Assembly: GCF_025499515.1 (NCBI RefSeq)
Contig: NZ_JAMKFA010000012.1
Span: forward strand, 62,001 to 126,000
Direction of reading: 5' to 3'
Length of the DNA stretch: 64,000 bases
DNA from: Flavobacterium odoriferum
Lineage (GTDB): Bacteria; Bacteroidota; Bacteroidia; Flavobacteriales; Flavobacteriaceae
Shown: positions 17,595 through 25,320 of the stretch, in pieces
How the letters are laid out: each line of letters starts with the position of its first letter
How positions within the stretch are numbered: the stretch's first letter is position 1
The notes under the pieces: model-generated
The model's input: the letters and a program-made list of their open reading frames with translations, nothing else
What the model was told of the DNA's origin: nothing
Database searches by the model: none
Made by a program: the position numbers and the translations under genes

Positions 17595-18722
17595 TTATCC
17601 ATTTAGCAACTTACTAATTTCAGCTTCAAACCTATCAGTTGTAAATTGTTGAGACCACGATTGTCCTTCTGAAGCTATTTTATGATAAAAATCTTGATTA
17701 TTTATTACCATATCAATTTGGTTTATATCTTCTTGTATTTTTTCATGAAGTAGTATACCCCTACTTCCATTTCCCATCATATAGGAAATACAAGAAACAG
17801 GAGAAGCTATTGGCACACAACCCCAAAACATGGCTTCAGCAACAACTTTTGGCCAACCTTCGCTTTTAGATGGTAAAATAAGAAAATGACTATTTTGATA
17901 AGCTGTTAAAATTGCATCTTTTGATTGATTTCCTTTTAATTGAATTATAGATTCTAAATTCTTATTTCTAATATATGTTTCTATTTCACTTTTCATGGCA
18001 CCATCGCCAAATAAATCAAGCGTTACATTTTTTCCTTTTTTAAATAACTCTTCTACAATTTGAATTGCATACAAAGGTTGTTTACCTCTAGACAATGTTC
18101 CCACAAAAAGAAATTTTATAGATTCTTGATCTTTATTCTGAATTCTGAAATTAGCATTCAGAATTTCGCTTTCACTATAAGTCGCCGTAAAAAAAGGCTT
18201 TATATTTTTTGTCTGATTTTCCCAGTCTCCATAAACCAAGACTTGTATATTCTTTGTTAAGATTGTATTACTTAAAATCCAACGTTGTAATTTATAGGTA
18301 AAAGGTTGTCTTGCTTTTGGATCCCAATTGCCCGCATATTTAGCAGTTTTTACTTTTTTAGGAAAAAATATTTGAACAACTGCTGCTAATAATGCCATAT
18401 TTCCAGGGCATCTTAAATGAATATGATCTGCTTTTTTCATTGCTTCAAATATTCGAATCAAATCAACAAAAGCATTTGGAATGGCTCGCAACATATTTGA
18501 AAATGACGTAATATCAAATTCTTTCAACTCAATGGTTGGAGTAGTTTCAAAAGAGATTGGAGCAATTAACAACTTTTTATCTTCTTTCCAAATTGGACAA
18601 CAAAACTGAATTGAATTAGCATGTTTAGCCCATAATTGCATTTCCTTTTCGTAAGGTGCATATAGATAGTTTTCTCCTTCTTTTTGAACTATTGGTGCTG
18701 ATGAAATTACAACTAACTTCAT
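17595..18722 (-). CDS. Glycosyltransferase family 4
   Basis: A 375-residue GT-B enzyme. I take the ATG at 18722 as the start: the protein then begins MKLVVISSAPIVQKEG, a normal GT-B first strand, one base after the acetyltransferase stop. The frame open further upstream would overlap that gene by about 50 bases. The C-terminal half shows FLFVGTLSRGKQPLYAI, LDLFGDGAMKSEIE and LPSKSEGWPKVVAEAMFWG. Donor and acceptor unknown. Confidence 0.9.
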   Translation of the reverse strand: MKLVVISSAPIVQKEGENYLYAPYEKEMQLWAKHANSIQFCCPIWKEDKKLLIAPISFETTPTIELKEFDITSFSNMLRAIPNAFVDLIRIFEAMKKADHIHLRCPGNMALLAAVVQIFFPKKVKTAKYAGNWDPKARQPFTYKLQRWILSNTILTKNIQVLVYGDWENQTKNIKPFFTATYSESEILNANFRIQNKDQESIKFLFVGTLSRGKQPLYAIQIVEELFKKGKNVTLDLFGDGAMKSEIETYIRNKNLESIIQLKGNQSKDAILTAYQNSHFLILPSKSEGWPKVVAEAMFWGCVPIASPVSCISYMMGNGSRGILLHEKIQEDINQIDMVINNQDFYHKIASEGQSWSQQFTTDRFEAEISKLLNG

Positions 18723-18723
18723 T

Positions 18724-19275
18724 TTAAATGTAGCCCTCCGAACTTTTTTCTGATACTTTAATTGCAGGAACACCAAGCATTACACTATTACTAGTAGCAT
18801 TAGTATTAACTAATGAACAAGCAGCTATTAAAACATTATCTTCAATAATTATGCTTCCAGCAATAACAGCATTTGCTCCAATATAAACATTGTTACCAAT
18901 TTTTGGAACACCTCTGTTTTTACCTTGTCCAGAAATCCCAATGGTTACACCTTGTGATATATTGCAATTGTTTCCAATAATTGTCTTAGCATTTAAAATA
19001 ACTCCTCCAAAATGCCCTATATAGAACGAATGCCCTATTTGAGCTGAAGCTGGAATTGAAATACCAGTGGAAATTTCAATTATTTTTTGCCAAATCAAAC
19101 ACAATAATTGCGACAATTGCTTTAGAATAGGAATCGACATCATGTGAACTGCATGCGCTACTCGGTATTGGAAACTAGCCCAAAATCCTTGCGTAAAAAA
19201 TAGGATGGTAATAAAGTTACCTCCATACTTTCTGTATTTTTTGTAATCAGATAAAATTAACTGTAAAAAATTCAT
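18724..19275 (-). CDS. Serine-acetyltransferase-like hexapeptide O-acetyltransferase
   Basis: A 183-residue left-handed beta-helix acetyltransferase. The N-terminal 75 residues are helical, and the hexapeptide repeats follow (ISIPASAQIGHSFYIGHFGG, VILNAKTIIGNNCNI, then IGNNVYIGANAVIAG). The His in IGHFGG is at the acetyl-CoA-active position seen in CysE relatives. CysE-like proteins inside glycan clusters usually acetylate sugars rather than serine. Its placement immediately before a glycosyltransferase supports O-acetylation of the glycan here. That substrate is inferred. Confidence 0.87.
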   Translation of the reverse strand: MNFLQLILSDYKKYRKYGGNFITILFFTQGFWASFQYRVAHAVHMMSIPILKQLSQLLCLIWQKIIEISTGISIPASAQIGHSFYIGHFGGVILNAKTIIGNNCNISQGVTIGISGQGKNRGVPKIGNNVYIGANAVIAGSIIIEDNVLIAACSLVNTNATSNSVMLGVPAIKVSEKSSEGYI

Positions 19276-19329
19276 TTACTTTTAATAGATTTAAAAAAGT
19301 AAATATACAATTAACCTGAATTAAAAGTA

Positions 19330-19536
19330 TTATTTTCCTCTGTAAAATTCTTTCAATTCCAACACCACCTCTTTTACCTCTAACCCCATGTACCTACAAA
19401 ATTCTTTTACCGTTATCTTTTGATGTTTTTCTTTGTTATTTTTTCTTTTGATTATTCTTACTACTCTTCTCGCATAGCTAGAACTAACTCCTAAAATAAC
19501 CTCAACGTCCTTTGGTGTGATAATTAATCGTAACAT
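19330..19536 (-). CDS. Small helix-turn-helix (excisionase/MerR-like winged helix) protein, 68 aa
   Basis: This very basic protein starts with ITPKDVEVILGVSSSYARRV, the helix-turn-helix signature of MerR/Xis-type winged helices. It continues with a Lys/Arg-rich turn and a second short unit, ITVKEFCRYMGL. Similar proteins are, as far as I recall, common in Flavobacteriaceae and unnamed. It may bind DNA as a regulator or as a recombination directionality factor; no integrase lies nearby. A perfect -7 box lies about 110 bases upstream with a 21-bp direct repeat over its -33 region. It shares the strand of the glycan genes but stands apart from them with its own long upstream region. Confidence 0.7.
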   Translation of the reverse strand: MLRLIITPKDVEVILGVSSSYARRVVRIIKRKNNKEKHQKITVKEFCRYMGLEVKEVVLELKEFYRGK

Positions 19537-19643
19537 AATTATTCTTTTTATAATTAATACTTTTTTATTTTTATTTCAAATTAAAAACTTGCTACAGTCA
19601 AAATGTGTAACGTGAAAACTTAGCCATTTAAAATTTCATAGCA

Positions 19644-19651
19644 CAAAAGTA
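19644..19651 (-). promoter_or_regulatory. -7 box of the small HTH gene
   Basis: Minus-strand TACTTTTG matches TAnnTTTG, 108 bases upstream of the ATG at 19536. The first 21-bp direct repeat (19663-19683) covers the position of the -33 element, as an operator would. Confidence 0.4.
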
Positions 19652-19662
19652 AAATCACCCTT

Positions 19663-19805
19663 TTTTAAAAAATAGGACAGTTTGTTTTGCACTATTTTAA
19701 TTTACTCTTACAAATTAAATACACCACTTTTTCTAAAGTTGTGACATGAAACAAAATTCATTTTGCAAACTTAATTTCTTACTCTTTTAAAAAATAGGAC
19801 AGTTT
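19663..19805. repeat. Two identical 21-bp direct repeats, 122 bp apart
   Basis: The sequence TTTTAAAAAATAGGACAG followed by TTT occurs at 19663-19683 and again, without change, at 19785-19805. The stretches between also share TTTTGCA and TTAATTTCT-like motifs, so a degenerate 122-bp tandem duplication is possible. The first copy lies 12 bases upstream of the -7 box of the small HTH gene. Confidence 0.75.
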
Positions 19806-20077
19806 ATTTTTACTTCTCAATTGCTAATTTACTTGAACTTTTAATTGTTCTAACCCCGCTGCCGATATTAGGTGTGTTGATAAATTTATTTGGATAATTG
19901 CTTACAATTACTACTGTTGCAATTTGTGGTGATTTGTGGTAGTGAGTATAGTTTGGGGTTTGCGGATTTGCCACAAAAGCCTCTAAATCTTATAATTTTT
20001 ACTGTTGAAAACTTTTCTTAGACGATCTCCCTGTTCCTGAAAAAAAATCGAACTTATTTATACTTCATTGTATTTGA

Positions 20078-20110
20078 AGATATATGGGATACGTACGGGA
20101 TATGTATGGG
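20078..20110 (+). repeat. Three tandem 11-bp repeats upstream of the DUF6266 gene
   Basis: The units AGATATATGGG, ATACGTACGGG and ATATGTATGGG follow without gaps (20078-20088, 20089-20099, 20100-20110). All end in GGG and share alternating AT/GT steps. They lie 324 bases before the DUF6266 ATG. The period of one helical turn puts every unit on the same DNA face. Confidence 0.75.
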
Positions 20111-20433
20111 AGACCAATAGATTAAATGATGACAAATGGAGGCTGTAACACAAAGTTTCGCAAAGTTTTCACACTAAGTAACACGAAGGAGTTTAGAAGT
20201 AGGTAGCGTTGAAATTTAGCTATAACTGAAAGAAAAGTCTAGTAAACTCGGTTTGATAGATTTTGATTACCAATTTTAGCGGTTATAATGTTATAAAATG
20301 GAACAAAACGGCACATTTGAATGCAAACGGAACCTAACTTTTTTTTGTTTGTAAAAGTCGTTATAGTTTTGAAATCGAAATCAAGGCGCCTGATTTACAA
20401 AACTTTTTATAAATCATTTAAAAATTAAAAATT

Positions 20434-21183
20434 ATGGCAAAGCAACAGTCATTTTTGAAAGTAGCGGGAACGCTAGATGGTCTAACTTTTTATAAAAGTG
20501 TAGACGGGCACTTGGTGCGCACTAAAGGAGGAGTTTCAAAAGGTAGAATTATGAATGATCCTGCCTACATTAGAACAAGAGAGAATATTGCTGAGTTTGG
20601 CACAACAGCACAATCGGGTAAGTTATTACGCAATGCCATTGGCACCATGCTTAATCGAGCAAAAGATCCACGTATGAGTAGTCGCATGATGGGTATTTTG
20701 AGTAAAGTTCGACAATTAGATAGTAATTCTGCGAGAGGAGAACGAGTGGTTAGTGAAGGTATCTTAACTTCTAGTGGTAAACAATTATTGAAAGGATTTG
20801 ATTTTAATAATCGTGCTGCCTTACAAGCTGTATTTCATGCTCCTTATAGCTTGGACACAGCAACTGGGGTTGTTACTATTTCAAATTTTGTTCCATTAGA
20901 TCAATTACAGATTCCCGAAGGTGCCTCACATGTATCTTTTCGTAGTGCTTTTATTAATTTGGATTTTGTATCGGGCGAGTTTGACATGCAATATAGTCCT
21001 GTTGTAAATACAGTACTTGATATGAATCCGACTACAATTACGTTAACTCCAACTGAAGTTCCAACAGGCACTGGAACACAATTGTACTTATTGCTTATTG
21101 AGTTTTTTCAAGAAGTAAATGGCGTACAATATCCTTTACGAAATGGAGCTTTTAATGTATTGAACTTGATTGATATCGTTTAA
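20434..21183 (+). CDS. DUF6266 family protein
   Basis: A 249-residue protein beginning MAKQQSFLKVAGTLDGLTFY, followed by KSVDGHLVRTKGGVSKGRI, the hallmark N-terminus of DUF6266 proteins, which occur in Bacteroidota and have no known function. The first 130 residues are basic and helical (TMLNRAKDPRMSSRMMGIL, a possible nucleic-acid or assembly surface). The remainder is beta-rich. There is no signal peptide or membrane segment. It is alone on its strand within a minus-strand glycan locus, preceded by a long noncoding region and followed by a clean terminator, so it looks like an independent inserted unit. Confidence 0.8.
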   Translation: MAKQQSFLKVAGTLDGLTFYKSVDGHLVRTKGGVSKGRIMNDPAYIRTRENIAEFGTTAQSGKLLRNAIGTMLNRAKDPRMSSRMMGILSKVRQLDSNSARGERVVSEGILTSSGKQLLKGFDFNNRAALQAVFHAPYSLDTATGVVTISNFVPLDQLQIPEGASHVSFRSAFINLDFVSGEFDMQYSPVVNTVLDMNPTTITLTPTEVPTGTGTQLYLLLIEFFQEVNGVQYPLRNGAFNVLNLIDIV

Positions 21184-21204
21184 GTTTTAAGTATTTTGAT
21201 TTAT

Positions 21205-21235
21205 AAGAGTCTCAACTTTTGTTGGGACTTTTTTG
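21205..21235 (+). terminator. Terminator of the DUF6266 gene
   Basis: The stem GTCTCAAC (21209-21216) pairs with GTTGGGAC (21221-21228; one G-T pair) around TTTT and is followed by TTTTTTG. It lies 25 bases after the stop codon. Confidence 0.85.
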
Positions 21236-21331
21236 TTACAGGTTTTTTAATTTTGAATCGATGGGAACGCGGATGGGAAATGGTTTTTTTTAAACACATA
21301 GACACATTAGTTTGACTTTGTGTTGATTTTA

Positions 21332-21347
21332 GTCTGAAGCTTCGGAC
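21332..21347. repeat. Short palindrome in the DUF6266-glycosyltransferase gap
   Basis: GTCTGAAGCTTCGGAC is a near-perfect palindrome (14 of 16 positions). It lies in the 281-base gap between the DUF6266 stop and the convergent glycosyltransferase; apart from the terminator and the hairpin at 21415, nothing else was seen there. It looks like a dispersed intergenic palindrome. Confidence 0.45.
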
Positions 21348-21414
21348 GTTGCACTTGACATAGTGCTCATAGGACTACATTCTTCTTTAGGAATTAAATT
21401 TTACATCTCCCTAA

Positions 21415-21430
21415 CCCTCCTCAAGGAGGG
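21415..21430. repeat. CCCTCC-TCAA-GGAGGG hairpin element
   Basis: A perfect 6-bp GC stem with a 4-base loop, inside the wider string CTCCCTAACCCTCC followed by GGAGGGAACTCC. To my knowledge this is a recurrent Bacteroidota intergenic element. It lies 35 bases from the end of the convergent glycosyltransferase gene. It lacks a T-run, so it is not a standard terminator. Confidence 0.55.
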
Positions 21431-21464
21431 AACTCCTTATAATTACTTTATTGAGAATGTGCTA

Positions 21465-22610
21465 TTAACTTTTAATTTTATTATAAAATTCTATATTTTT
21501 TGAGACAATAGTTTTGATTTCAAATTGTTGCAAAACCGATAGTCTTCCTTTTTTTGCTATTTCATTGGCTTTTTGAGGATTACTTAAAACTTGAATGATC
21601 GTACTAGCAATTTCTTTTGGCTTGTGGGGATTGCATAACCAACCAGTTTCACCATCTGCAATCACTTCTGGACCTGGTCCTAATTTTGTGAAAATTACGG
21701 GTTTTTCCATTACCATTGCTTCTGGCGCAACTAAACCTAAGGTTTCCATGTGTGATGGAAATACACAAACCGCTGCTTTTGCATAGGCTGATGGGATTTC
21801 ATTATATGAAACCGCACCATGAAAAATGATATCTTTAGAAATATCCCCTATTTTTGGTAATTCTATTTCTTGCAACATTTTAATATACGAACTGCCGTCT
21901 GGAAATAACCAATCTCTTCCATACAAATTCAAAACTGCACTTGGAAATTTTTCTTTTACCAATGGAAAAGCTTGAATTAGCTGACGAACGCCTTTCTTCT
22001 CACAAATAGTTCCTGCAAAAGTGATATTATCCACTTCAATTGCAACCTCTTGACATTGAAATAGTTGATTATTAATTGGGTTAAAAATAACTTCAATTGG
22101 CTTGTTATGATAACTCAAATAATTTGCTGTATGGCTTTTAACATAATTAGAAACCGCGATAAAAGCATCAGCTTTCTTAAACGAGCGTTTTTCTTGAAAA
22201 CCTTTCCACCAGTTAATACCCCTATTTTCCGCTTCTGCAAAAAAATGATGTCCGCCATGTAAGCGAATGATGTATTTTATATCTTTTATTTTAGGTAGAA
22301 ATGCTAAAGACAACTCTGGTCCTTCAATAATATTCATTGGAGCTTTTCTATGGATTGCGTCAATGGTTTTACCAATATTTTTTGAATTAAAGAACCAAGC
22401 TAATCCTTTTACTTTACTTCTTTTGATACGAATAACCGTAACACCATTCAACTGTTCGGTTTCGTCAATTGGATTATAATTTAGACCCACAACCGATACT
22501 TGAATATTTTTTGACACTAGCTCTTCTGCAATTGTTTTTACAAAAGTGCCTAAACCGCCATGCGGAAATCCTTCTTTTGGATATTCGTTAGTTAAGAAAC
22601 AAATGTGCAT
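21465..22610 (-). CDS. Glycosyltransferase family 4
   Basis: A 381-residue GT-B enzyme. The N-terminus MHICFLTNEYPKEGFPHGGL holds the GGxG loop that contacts the donor phosphates. The C-terminal part has FAGTICEKKGVRQLIQAFPL, LYGRDW and FPSHMETLGLVAPEAMVMEK with the conserved Glu. It is separated from the downstream glycan genes by the DUF6266 island. Substrate unknown. Confidence 0.9.
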   Translation of the reverse strand: MHICFLTNEYPKEGFPHGGLGTFVKTIAEELVSKNIQVSVVGLNYNPIDETEQLNGVTVIRIKRSKVKGLAWFFNSKNIGKTIDAIHRKAPMNIIEGPELSLAFLPKIKDIKYIIRLHGGHHFFAEAENRGINWWKGFQEKRSFKKADAFIAVSNYVKSHTANYLSYHNKPIEVIFNPINNQLFQCQEVAIEVDNITFAGTICEKKGVRQLIQAFPLVKEKFPSAVLNLYGRDWLFPDGSSYIKMLQEIELPKIGDISKDIIFHGAVSYNEIPSAYAKAAVCVFPSHMETLGLVAPEAMVMEKPVIFTKLGPGPEVIADGETGWLCNPHKPKEIASTIIQVLSNPQKANEIAKKGRLSVLQQFEIKTIVSKNIEFYNKIKS

Positions 22611-22748
22611 GGTTATGAGATATGGATTAAATGTATTAAAGTGAATAAATAATCACCTTTTTTCATTTTTTTTAGCAACTAATCAAAAAATGATTTTAAG
22701 CTGTAAAAATAATACATTTATACAAAATAGAATTATAAAAAGATTTGA

Positions 22749-23141
22749 TTAAAACGTTATACTTTGTATAAACTCCATTGTTATGGGTTTACTCGTAAAA
22801 AACACATTTTCGTTTTCTTTTGCTTTATGAATATGAAAATCATCTACAGTGGTAGATAATATGCAAATTTTAGTGTAATTTTTAATATTTTCTGATAGTG
22901 TTTTAAATTTCTCTATAAATTCAAAACCATCTAAAATAGGCATATAAATGTCTAAAAAAATTAGCTTTGGCAACTTTTCTAAATCTTCTTGATATTCTTC
23001 AAGGTACTGAATAGCAGTTACCGAGGAATTAAATTCCATAATATCAATTGACGAATCAAAGCTCGCAATTAATTTTGACGTTATATAACAATCAAATTCA
23101 TTGTCGTCAACTATCATTATTTTTTTTAACTTCTGGTTCAT
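22749..23141 (-). CDS. Single-domain response regulator
   Basis: A 130-residue stand-alone receiver. The acidic pocket is DD in IMIVDDNEFD, the phospho-acceptor is D64 in IFLDIYMP, and the conserved Thr/Ser and Lys are in ILSTT and TSKPI. It has no output domain, so it probably relays or competes for phosphate. It lies 22 bases after the LytTR gene in a kinase-LytTR-receiver operon. Confidence 0.9.
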   Translation of the reverse strand: MNQKLKKIMIVDDNEFDCYITSKLIASFDSSIDIMEFNSSVTAIQYLEEYQEDLEKLPKLIFLDIYMPILDGFEFIEKFKTLSENIKNYTKICILSTTVDDFHIHKAKENENVFFTSKPITMEFIQSITF

Positions 23142-23163
23142 AACTTATAAATATATTTTTGCA

Positions 23164-23919
23164 TTATAGTTTGATAAATTTAATAAATTCTTCTTGCCTT
23201 CTCTTAGCAATTGGAAGCGCTACACCGTTTGTAAATTCACAATATAAACCATCTTTTTTAGTGATTTTAGAAATGTGTTTGATGTTTATGACATAGGAAT
23301 GATGAATTCTAAAAAAGTAACTATACGATAATACACTATTATATTCTCCCAAGTTTTTACTGGACAATATTTTAGTTCCATTGCTCAATACAAACTCTGT
23401 ATATTTTCCATCAGCTCTACAATAAACAATATCATCTACTTTAATTAATTCAATTTTATCGGTAGACGAAATCGCTAAAATTCCATTATTCTGATTTGCA
23501 AAATTTATTGAATTGATCTGATTTAATTTTTGATCTTGAAAACTAATTTCCATTTCTATATTTTTAAAAACTTTATAGAGCGAAACTATCAAATCATTAA
23601 AATCTAGTGGTTTTTTTAAAAAATCTATAGCATTGTGTTTAAACGCTTGATAGGCATCTTTTTCATCTTTGGAAATAAAAATAAACTTTGGAATACTAAA
23701 ATCTAATTCTTTAAGTAAGTTAAAATGAGTAAGATTATTCTCTGAAGGATTAAAAAAAATGAGTTCGGGTTTTGCTTCTTTAATAAATTCAATACTTTCT
23801 TGAAGTGTGTTTGAATGCCCACAAATAGAGATGATTACAGCATTTTCTTCACCAAATTTTTTAATTTGTTGAATTGCTTCTAAATCATCATCTATTAACA
23901 TCGCTTTTATTAACTTCAT
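23164..23919 (-). CDS. LytTR-type regulator with a degenerate receiver
   Basis: A 251-residue protein with an N-terminal receiver fold (1-120) and a C-terminal LytTR DNA-binding domain (about 145-251; DIVYCRADGKYTEFVLSNG, then FFRIHHSYVINIKHI). The acidic pocket (IDDD) and the Lys in FLKKP are kept. The phospho-acceptor position is Asn57: the segment reads LIFFNPSE where relatives have LVFLDIEMP. Such a receiver should not be phosphorylated normally. It sits between a histidine kinase and an intact single-domain receiver, so it may be regulated by protein contact. Confidence 0.9.
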   Translation of the reverse strand: MKLIKAMLIDDDLEAIQQIKKFGEENAVIISICGHSNTLQESIEFIKEAKPELIFFNPSENNLTHFNLLKELDFSIPKFIFISKDEKDAYQAFKHNAIDFLKKPLDFNDLIVSLYKVFKNIEMEISFQDQKLNQINSINFANQNNGILAISSTDKIELIKVDDIVYCRADGKYTEFVLSNGTKILSSKNLGEYNSVLSYSYFFRIHHSYVINIKHISKITKKDGLYCEFTNGVALPIAKRRQEEFIKFIKL

Positions 23920-23994
23920 AAATTATACTGAATTAATATTGAATTAATTAACTTAATAAAGTTTAAATGTAGCAATAAAAATTGAAAAAAGCAT

Positions 23995-25191
23995 TTATTT
24001 AGGAATTGAAAACGTAAAAATAGAACCTTTATCAACTATCGAGCTAACGGATATTTCACCATTTATACTTTCAACCATTTTTTTAACAGAAGCTAATCCT
24101 AACCCGCTGCCTAAATATTCGGCTTGTGTATGCAATCTTTTGAAAGGCTGAAATACCAAATCTAAATATTCTTGATTAATACCAATTCCGTTATCAATAA
24201 TTTCAAAAGTGTGTTGTTGTGGTGTCTCAATATAATTGATTGTTATTTGGGCAATATTATCTTTCTTTTGATATTTTAGAGCATTATCAATCAGGTTATG
24301 AAAAATCATATTAATTGCAATTTTAGAAGTCGTGATTTCTGGTAAATTATTTGTAACTAAAATTGGTTTCAGCGAATTATTATCGTGAATTAAACTTTCA
24401 AAAACATCAGAAACCAATTGATTTATATTAATTGATTCTTTATCGATGAGTTTTTTATTTGACTTGGCATAATCTAATAAATCAACAATTAATTTGTCCA
24501 TTCTTTTTACACTGTCAAAAATAAATTTGAAATATACTTTTTCTTTTTCATCAGAAGTCTGGCTATTTTTACCTTCAATCATTTTTAAAAAAGAACTAAT
24601 TGTTCTTAATGGTGATCTCAAATCGTGTGCAGCAGTAAACGCAAATACTTCCATCTCTTGTGCGTATTTTTCTACTTTTTCATGGTAAATAGCTAATTCT
24701 TCTTGCTTTTTTCTAAGCTCAAGGATGTAAATGATTTGTTTTGCTAACTTCTTTAAAGTATTTTTTTGCTCTTGTGAAATAGTTTTTACCTCATCTTTAC
24801 TCACAACACACAATGTACCAAAAGCTATTCCTTGAGGATTTAATAACGGAACGCCAAAATAGGAAACTAAATGAGGGTCATCTGTTACCAAAGAAAACTT
24901 TTTAAATCGGTCGTCAATTCTCAAATCGGGCACTTCAAAAATTTCTTCTTCTGAAAGAATTGCTTCATAACACACCGCCTGTTCTATTGGTGTTTCAGAA
25001 ATATCAATACCAATTCGGGATTTAAAAAATTGGCGCTCTTTATCAAGCAAACTAATCATAGCAACTGGCATATTACAAATTGAAGAAGCTATTTGAGTAA
25101 TATTATCATAAATTTCCTCAGGTATTGTATCCAGAATATTATATTCTTTAAGCGCTTTTAATCTTTTTTCTTGTTCGTCTTGATGTATCAT
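23995..25191 (-). CDS. GAF-domain sensor histidine kinase
   Basis: A 398-residue soluble kinase. Residues about 20-155 are a GAF domain (PVAMISLLDKERQFFKSRIG, YFGVPLLNPQGIAFGTLCV). A short coiled coil leads to the dimerisation helix with H189 in AAHDLRSPLRTISSF. The ATPase domain follows, with the N box NLIDNALKYQ, DNGIGI and GSGLGLASV. There is no membrane segment, so it senses an intracellular ligand. It is the first gene of the kinase-LytTR-receiver operon. Confidence 0.93.
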   Translation of the reverse strand: MIHQDEQEKRLKALKEYNILDTIPEEIYDNITQIASSICNMPVAMISLLDKERQFFKSRIGIDISETPIEQAVCYEAILSEEEIFEVPDLRIDDRFKKFSLVTDDPHLVSYFGVPLLNPQGIAFGTLCVVSKDEVKTISQEQKNTLKKLAKQIIYILELRKKQEELAIYHEKVEKYAQEMEVFAFTAAHDLRSPLRTISSFLKMIEGKNSQTSDEKEKVYFKFIFDSVKRMDKLIVDLLDYAKSNKKLIDKESININQLVSDVFESLIHDNNSLKPILVTNNLPEITTSKIAINMIFHNLIDNALKYQKKDNIAQITINYIETPQQHTFEIIDNGIGINQEYLDLVFQPFKRLHTQAEYLGSGLGLASVKKMVESINGEISVSSIVDKGSIFTFSIPK

Positions 25192-25320
25192 CTTAAATAT
25201 AATTAAATTTTAAATAAGTGACTTCGAATACTAATTTCTTCCAACAAGACACTAAAGTTATAAATTTAGATAAAAATTTATTAAAATTGGCGTTTAAAAT
25301 ACTATAAGCAGTGAATAAGA

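Larger units (their letters stand above)
19537..20433. other. 897-base noncoding region between the small HTH gene and the DUF6266 gene
   Basis: No convincing gene is present on either strand. It holds the leader and promoter of the HTH gene, two identical 21-bp direct repeats (19663-19683 and 19785-19805), a GC-richer island around 19853-19870 (CCCCGCTGCCGATATTAGG) and three 11-bp repeats at 20078-20110. The DUF6266 gene starts at its right end. Base composition varies more than in the neighbouring coding DNA, suggesting a patchwork of acquired segments. No transposase remnant was recognised. Confidence 0.6.

Noticed and set aside
19537..20433. Remnant insertion sequence or integron attC site
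   Set aside because: No transposase or integrase fragment in any frame. The GC-rich string around 19853 only vaguely resembles recombination sites and lacks paired core motifs I could defend.
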